NCBI GenBank assembly: GCA_963576475.1
Contig: OY754980.1
Span: 34,339,431 to 34,403,430, forward strand
Length of the DNA stretch: 64,000 nucleotides
Source: Molanna angustata
Lineage: Eukaryota > Arthropoda > Insecta > Trichoptera > Molannidae
Reading direction: 5' to 3'
Shown: positions 57,757 through 64,000 of the stretch, in pieces
Layout: every line of letters starts with the position of its first letter
How positions within the stretch are numbered: the stretch's first letter is position 1
The notes under the pieces: generated by a model
What the model was told of the DNA's origin: nothing
The model's database searches: none
Seen by the model: the letters and a program-made list of their open reading frames with translations, nothing else
Program-made: the position numbers and the translations under genes

Positions 57757-58013
57757 GCCGATGTATTGATAAGAAGGTAAAGTGACGGAATGTATGTATG
57801 TGGCTATGTATTGATAGAAGGTAAAGCCGATGTATTGATAAGAAGGTAAAGTGACGGAATGTATGTATGTGGCTATGTATTGATAGAAGGTAAAGCCGAT
57901 GTATTGATAAGAAGGTAAAGTGACGGAATGTATGTATGTGGCTATGTATTGATAGAAGGTAAAGCCGATGTATTGATAAGAAGGTAAAGTGACGGAATGT
58001 ATGTATGTGGCTA
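57757..58013 (+). repeat. 69-bp tandem repeat, 3.7 copies
   Basis: Units start with GCCGATGTATTGATAAGAAG at 57757, 57826, 57895 and 57964. Each contains an internal second ATGTATTGATAGAAGGTAAA, so the 69-mer is itself a partial dimer. Copies are identical. Confidence 0.95.
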
Positions 58014-59499
58014 GATCGGATTTCAGTGGAATAAATTCCGCCTTCCCATTATCCAGTACCTATCCCTTACATTGTTAATCTCCAGTACTCCATCCGCAGC
58101 AAAAACATAATCGTCGCTCAGTAGCGGACACATTCATTCTTTAGTATCAAAGTATTTTAGTACAAGACATACAAGAGAAAAATATATTCATTTGTACATA
58201 CATACACAGAAGAACATTTGAATCATTGGTGCGACAAGCACACAATACTTACATCGATTTATTTTGTGTATGTAGTTGTGTACTTCTATATTCTTGAATT
58301 TATTTATTTTTATTCAGATTTGTCTCATTGATTTTGATTTTGTGATGAACAGTATTGGTGATGTTTGTAGGAGTTCCACAGTAGGTAATAAACATATGAT
58401 GTTTAAGTGTAAATAGCCAATGTATGTGAAGCATCTACTAGATCAGAATATGGTGTATGTGATAATTCAGATACACTTGTAATGATTTATATGCATATGA
58501 TTCATTTTTTAAATGAAAAAAAAAATATTTTTTAATATTTTTTATTTATATAATATTTTTTGTACTTGAAACAACTTTTCTATATAAAGAATATATTTAC
58601 TAACAATCTTAGCGTTTAAATAAAATTTGTATTCCGCAAGTGCTTAGCGTTTCCATATGGATACGCAATTAATCTCCATTTTCTCATACATTTTTTTTTT
58701 ATTTCCTCTATAGTGTGATTATATATAATTATACAATTTCTTAGTAAAAACACAAAATATTAAGAAAAAATAATTCGGCCATTAATGGGTTAGTGGATTT
58801 AGTAGAAACAGTTTTTCAAGATACAAAGGTTTTAAAAATTAAATGAATTATTTAGGGATAATGAAGTTAATGTATGCAGTGGGTGTGTAAAATCTCAGGG
58901 TATGTTCCTGGAAAGTAGGAAGGAATTTGGGGTGGCACCTTCCATGATCCTCACCACATTTGCAATTTAACGAACAAACATTCACGTTAATGTTCCATCC
59001 AAGTACCAACCTATCTTCCTACATAAGTTACCTATACCATAACACGCCCTCTTGTTAAGACAAGGGTCCACTCATTTGCTCAATGAACATCTGACTTAAC
59101 CTAACTCAAACATCTCACAGACGAATAAATTTGCGTAAAAATGTAAAAATCCATTTCAAGAATCACACTAAAAACAGTATGGGAATTATAAAGCCGTTTT
59201 TTCTTGCGGATTTAAGACCAAATTTATGTTTTTTTTTGTTGCAAAAATAAATAATTGTTTTCGTACAACTTGTGAAAAGATTGCTTTATTTTGTGGTATC
59301 CATATTAATTTTACAATATTTTCAATTTCGTTCAATTTCGACCAATGTTTAAATTTAGGTAAATATTTTTTTGTAATAGATAAATACATAGTACGAGAGA
59401 TAAAATTTAAAAATGACAAAGAATCAACCAACAAAGTTCCTTATCATTCCTTAGTTGTAGTACCTATTACCGTCTTATCAAAATAAAATATAGTAATAA
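58014..59499. other. AT-rich non-coding stretch
   Basis: The overlapping plus and minus frames at 59186-59486 are AT-driven and show no domain. A CT/AG-richer patch near 58890-59060 is not recognised. Confidence 0.4.
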
Positions 59500-59580
59500 T
59501 AATATTAATAAAAGACTTTTATTGAATGAAACAACGTGGCGGACTTATTGCCCGCAGGCAATCTCTACCAGTTAACCAAC
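59500..59580 (-). repeat. LINE 3'-UTR-like fragment
   Basis: The minus strand reads GGTTAACTGGTAGAGATTGC, then GGGCAATAAGTCCGCCACG and TTCAATAAAAGTC. GGCAATAAGTCCGCC plus a closing AATAAA word is typical of a widespread insect LINE 3' UTR. Confidence 0.5.
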
Positions 59581-59837
59581 TAAAATAAAAGATTTTATAT
59601 TTTCAAAAAAGAGGTCACTGCATGCCTGAAAAAATATATTTTCTATTTAAATTGTCTCAAGGAATATTTAAAAAATAAAAATATTGTAGGTAATTCATAT
59701 TCATAACAAAATAAGGAATGTAATACAAAAAATATACTTATAAACAAAGTTCCCAGATTATGTAAAAAGAAATAAGTACCTACCTACATAATTCCTAATT
59801 TACATTAAATAAATATCGTATCTGCTCGAACTGAAGA

Positions 59838-59998
59838 CGCTGACTTAGGGTCGTATTACAAGAGTTATTTGAGAAAAATGTAAGAAAAAAGTAAGAGGAC
59901 AGATTCACACTGAACACACAAATAAAAACCACCGTAAATCGAACTCGGGACCTTTGGATCACCAGTCAAATATATAACCAAATGAGCCACGAAGGTCG
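59838..59998 (-). repeat. tRNA-derived SINE
   Basis: On the minus strand TCGTGGCTCATTTGGTTATA is the A-box region and GTCCCGAGTTCGATTTACGG the B-box region. It shares GTTAxATATTTGACTG with the 52.4 kb SINE but has a different body (AGTGTGAATCTGTCCTC). Confidence 0.7.
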
Positions 59999-60732
59999 AC
60001 AAATGTCAAAGAAAAGGGTGTATGACCTTTGATATTGCATCGTATATCAAAATTAACGAACCTATAATGCATTATATTTATTATAAAAATACTGACATAA
60101 AGTACCAATTTAAATATGATGCAAATCATAGACAATATGTAGGTATATTTACAATGTAAAAGAATGTCAATTTAAATTATTAACAAAGACATATTCTTCA
60201 TAAAAATTCACTATGTGGAATTATAGATACTTTTCCATAATTGCATTTCGTCTTTACCGAATGTATGAAAGTAAATTATCAAATATAATGGAGGTAGGTA
60301 CTTATATTCCATTTTCTCATTTTGAAGTGAAAAATATATCTGAAATATTTACTTGTGTGACAAAAATATATTGTATAATATATGTATCTCCTCCATTTTG
60401 GTTACAAATAAATAATATATGGTTTCATGTTACATTCTCTAGACTCCACTGATTTACTCACCACCGCAATGTTATTGTGGAGAGTTACCATTTCACTAAC
60501 AAGTATAATTTTCAGCAAGTTTTGCAAAGCGAGAAAATAATCTATATGGTAATTTTTGATTTATATTTTGATAACTCAATTATAACATAGAAGAAAATCT
60601 GGTATGTTCGACATTTTACTATCAGTCTTTGCATACAAAAAAGTATTTCTTGTATAATATTCTAAGATTAAAAGGCCATTAGAATCCAAAATGATCGTCT
60701 CCACTTAACACATGGAGAAACTGAATTATTCT
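59999..60732. other. AT-rich non-coding stretch
   Basis: The frame at 60213-60452 has no domain. ATTGTGGAGAGTTACC at 60474-60489 faintly resembles the giant-element subterminal repeat. Confidence 0.35.
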
Positions 60733-60858
60733 CTTCTTCTTAGTTTCCTCGATGCTGAGGGTCGTGATCTATGGGGCCGCCAATGGACAGAACGAGTCAC
60801 CTCCAGTCATCTCTGCCCTCCGCAGCTCGCACCGCCGAATAAAGGTCATCTCATGCGT
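60733..60858 (-). pseudogene. LINE ORF2 C-terminal scrap
   Basis: The minus strand reads DDLYSAVRAAEGRDDWR, then a stop, and a GAAGAAGAG tail. It fits the xxxARxAxxDRxxWRxLV ending of insect LINEs, but only weakly. Confidence 0.5.
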
Positions 60859-60872
60859 CAATTTTTTTCAAA

Positions 60873-61881
60873 CTAGTTGCATGTAACACATGAGATCCAA
60901 CTGTCGATAGCGATAGTATGTATAGTTGAAGAATAAGTACCTACCAAACTATAAACCCATAAATACAAATTATTTAATATTTTAAGATATTTGGTTTTCT
61001 ATACAACACATGTACCTAGGTATGTATGTCAAGATAGGATAGTATGGAGGTCAGTCCTTTGATCCTACCCAGAATATCAAAACAGCATGATGGTATGTAT
61101 GTATGTATGTTTGGAGATTAGTATCAAATTATTAAGTCTTCTTAGATATTATGTATAGGAAACTGCCATACAAATTGTATGAAGCGATGTTGTCACTAAA
61201 TTCAATTTTTATAAAAATTGTTAAAAAAAATTGAGATGTAGGAAAAATTTTAAAAAATTTTCTATAATATTTATATTTTTATAGAAAATTAAATTATCTA
61301 GTTGGGGTGTTTCGGCTTTTTTCGATAGGTATTTCTAAAAAAATGGAAATATAGGCAGTTAAACTCGAAAATTTATTATATGAGTTTAACTAGGCAGTAT
61401 AGGCAGTTAAACTCAGAGTTTTTTTAAATTAATTTGAGATTTTATATTTGTCTATGTTTATAACAATTTTCAGCGTTCTAGCTGTTATGGTTTCTGAGAT
61501 AGGTATATGGAAAAATAAACAAAAAATTCAAAAGTTGATAACCCCTGACTGAATAAAAAATTTAAAATTCTGAGTATAAAAGTTTTGTAGGCCTATAACT
61601 GTTTAATATATTCTGAAATTTTGGGCTCTGTAAATTGAGCGGATCAAAAGTTATAACGGGGGACAGACACACACACACAGACACACAAAATGTTCTACTC
61701 CAAATTCTGAGTAAATCCGTATATGGAACATATATGCTGCGAAGTCTCTAAGTTGGTGTTTTTTGACTTCAAAGTTGGAAAAGCCGTGAAAAAAGTACAA
61801 CCTGCATACAATTCTCGCGTATCCTGGCTTGAAACATTGTCGATATGTTAAGAGTTCTCTTGAACAAATCGACAGTTGGAA
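60873..61881 (-). mobile_element. Non-autonomous Helitron, full-length copy
   Basis: Same family and orientation as 7875-8903. The minus-strand 5' end is TCCAACTGTCGATTTG. The 3' end is hairpin CATGTGTTACATG and CAACTAG followed by T. The CA tract is short (GGGGGACAGACACACACACA). An internal duplication of AGGCAGTTAAACTC occurs near 61347-61400. Confidence 0.82.
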
Positions 61882-62550
61882 TACTCTTCATACTGTGCAC
61901 CTAAAAATTCTTGTACCAACTGTATTTTTTTATTATTTTTTTTATTTTAACATTTTTTTCGATTTTTTTAAACCGTTTCTTCGGTCACTGCCTTTGTTTG
62001 GTGACTCGAGCGAAGGTCATCATTAGTGAATGTGGTTCAAGTATTCACTTTTTTTCCTTCTAAACATTTAGTACCTCAGTCCCACCTTATCAGGAACGCC
62101 TCTATTAGTTTTTGTTAAATATTGTGAAGATTAAAGAGTTGGTCACAGTCCGCCGTTTTATATAAATATGAGAGAGTAAAAAGACATCTTCGCGCTGTGA
62201 ACCTAGATAGGTTCCTTTCTCTTTCTCGAGGCGGCGTTGCCAGAAGAGTCTATCCTCTAAAATAGTACTCTTTTTGCTGGCAAAATCTGTTTTTCAGTCT
62301 GGAGAGAGCATTAAAATAGATGAAGGTTCATTTACAAGCGAGGGGAGTTTCAAATTAAATAAGCGAAGAAAGTGTTTGGAGATTTCTTATAAACCCAGAA
62401 GAGGGGTAGTCAGTGTAAGGGTTGTAGAAGAGAAGGGATGAAGAAGGAAACGAGAATGTGCTAATTGCGAAAATTGCTTTGTTATACGATCTCAGAAATG
62501 TGTTATGTTTACCTTAGAAATGAAAGTAGCGAATAGTGGTACCTACTTAA
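61882..62550. other. Non-coding stretch with a hairpin
   Basis: TTGCCAGAAGAGTCTAT (62236) and ATAGTACTCTTTTTGCTGGC form an imperfect hairpin of about 50 bases. Otherwise nothing is recognised. Confidence 0.35.
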
Positions 62551-62869
62551 CTTGTTAGGGACACAAATATCTAAAGGTTTATAAGAAAGGCTTTACTTTG
62601 ATTCCTTAATTAAATTTAAGTCGTATGAACAACATATGAATATGTATGAGACGATGTATGGATGTAAAAGAAGCGAGGAATGTGTGCAACAAAGAGGAGT
62701 ATTATAGCGCTCGGTTCTCTCTGCCTCCTCCGTTAGGTGTAGTATATGTATGCGTGTGAGCGAGACATATGTAGTCGTATATAATATTATATCTTATATC
62801 GATCAATTTTGTATTCTAATAAAGTGTTAAGAAAATAAGAAAGTCTTTTAACTAATATCAAGACCCACA
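62551..62869 (+). mobile_element. Possible solo LTR
   Basis: The segment starts TGTTAGGGACACAAATATC and ends near ATCAAGACCCACA. It includes a pyrimidine-rich CGGTTCTCTCTGCCTCCTCC and a poly-A signal in CTAATAAAGTGTTAAG. TG...CA ends and a late AATAAA fit an LTR. No second LTR, primer-binding site or clear target duplication is seen. Confidence 0.25.
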
Positions 62870-63200
62870 ATTCAAGAACATCAAAGAGTGATAGTATGTA
62901 TACTGTCTACATCAATGACAGCATCAATTACCTTATTCTTTTACTCTAACACGTTTTATATTTTTTAATTTATATTTTTTTCTGTTGTGACTGTCACAAA
63001 ATTTTCACGAGATGAAAGATTCTCTTTGAGCCAAACGTGTCAGTGGTCAATATTTTTAAATTAGTGGAAAAAAGTTAAAAATTTGTGTTTTTATTTATTT
63101 TTTAGTAATTTTATATAATTTGTTAAACATTTTTATTAAAATTTAATTAGGTATATTTATTTTATTATCATTAATTAAATCAATGTTTGTTTAGTATTAG
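62870..63200. other. AT-rich non-coding stretch
   Basis: Nothing recognised. Confidence 0.4.
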
Positions 63201-63850
63201 GGATTTTTTTCTCAGCGAGAAAACTTTGATTTTTAATTATCTCAATAGAGACGAAGTTGGAATATTTATTGTAGGAGAACCGGGAAATCAAGGCACCTAC
63301 AGGGCTTACGACCTGTCATCGGCTGGTTTACGTGATCACTTTATGCGCTTGCGCAACGTTCACCAATTATGCCTTTTAATGACTTCTATGCGAAAAATGC
63401 ATTGTCACCTCAGATATAAGAATTGTAGCTTTCATTATTTACAAAAAACCAATTCTCTCAATAGATGGCGTTCCAACAAAATAAATAAAAATAATAAGAT
63501 TGTTGTTCATAATTTCACCCATAGATGGCTGTAGTAAAAATTCCTTATTTTCAAGCGAAAAGAATTTCAGTATTACAATATATAGAACTTTCAAAAATTG
63601 AATTGATAGGGATCTCATTAAAAAGCATAATTGGTGAACGTTGCGCAAGCGCATAAAGTGATCACGTAAACCAGCCGATGACAGGTCGTAAGCCCTGTAG
63701 GTGCCTTGATTTCCCGGTTCTCCTACAATAAATATTCCAACTTCGTCTCTATTGAGATAATTAAAAATTTGTTAAAAAATATCTTTGACGCCCGACAGGG
63801 AAAAAAATCCAATGTTTGCGCATATGCAATAATAAAAATATTAGAAAACT
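63201..63850. mobile_element. Foldback family 3, best copy
   Basis: The left arm (63230-63390) and right arm (63614-63772) are near-perfect inverted copies of about 160 bp. Both contain ATCTCAATAGAGACGAAGTT, ACCTGTCATCGGCTGG and CGCTTGCGCAACGTTCACCA. A loop of about 220 bp separates them. The poly-T GGATTTTTTT and its complement near 63201 and 63801-63810 may be outer arms. The extension with GCGCATATGCAATAATAAAA is shared with the 57 kb copy. No protein is encoded; frames inside are artefacts. Confidence 0.8.
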
Positions 63851-64000
63851 TTGAATTTTCATTGCATGAAGGATCAATCATATTTATGTAGTTCTACAAC
63901 TGTGACGTTTCTCATAATACTTTCTTATCTTTTCTTGATCGATCACAATCTAACGTTGAAACTTATCAACATTCAATCATAAAAAATAGTTTAGATTAAA
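63851..64000. other. AT-rich end of the window
   Basis: Nothing recognised. Confidence 0.4.

Noticed and set aside
62236..62284. microRNA precursor hairpin
   Set aside because: The hairpin is short, imperfect and unconserved as far as can be seen; no small-RNA evidence.
63187..63534. 115-codon ORF starting MFSIRDFF
   Set aside because: It runs through the arm and loop of a foldback that is broken in the other copies; no domain.

Overview
The window is AT-rich eukaryotic DNA, most likely from an insect. The evidence is the mix of APE-type non-LTR retrotransposons (CR1/L2-like, Jockey-like, RTE-like), tRNA-derived SINEs, Helitrons, foldback elements and MITEs, plus many scattered TAGGTACCTAC-type words of the kind common in some insect genomes. 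The order is not resolved. I find no convincing host protein-coding gene. The only long intact reading frame belongs to a retrotransposon; most other ORFs are chance frames or repeat artefacts. This is a repeat-dominated, gene-poor region, and it reads best as layers of insertion and tandem amplification.

Layout. 1-2.1 kb: a dead Jockey-like LINE 3' end. 2.86-4.8 kb: four different tandem arrays end to end, the last built from LINE 3' termini. 6.4-10.2 kb: LINE relics and a non-autonomous Helitron family (5'-TC, 3' hairpin plus CTAG). 10.5-11.7 kb: retroelement debris with a hammerhead-ribozyme-like motif. 12.38-18.57 kb: a 106-bp satellite (about 58 copies) with higher-order structure. 19.18-19.98 kb: a TTAA-flanked TIR element carrying a nested foldback with a second hammerhead-like motif. 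19.99-34.53 kb: a very large Helitron-like element whose interior is a 313-bp tandem array (about 30 copies), partly duplicated in tandem and interrupted by an intact CR1/L2-like LINE. 34.8-38.2 kb: a dead LINE with ORF1 and ORF2 remains, containing a smaller LINE insertion and a local palindrome. 39.7-41.9 kb: two further satellites (63 bp and 52 bp). 42.5-44.8 kb: a Helitron copy split by an RTE element with an 8-bp target duplication. 45-64 kb: SINEs, LINE tails, an FB-like foldback made of TTCGAA-rich short repeats, two MITEs, a long palindrome carrying the best hammerhead-like core (53.6 kb), a 397-bp pure pentanucleotide array, a third foldback family (45, 57 and 63.5 kb) and another Helitron copy (60.9-61.9 kb).

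The most interesting biology is (1) the repeated hammerhead-like module CUGANGA / stem II / GAAA followed by a self-complementary ACYRGU helix III, seen at four places in three elements, and (2) the 313-bp and 106-bp arrays, whose private variants record large block duplications. All functional statements are inference from sequence. No searches or folding programs were run.
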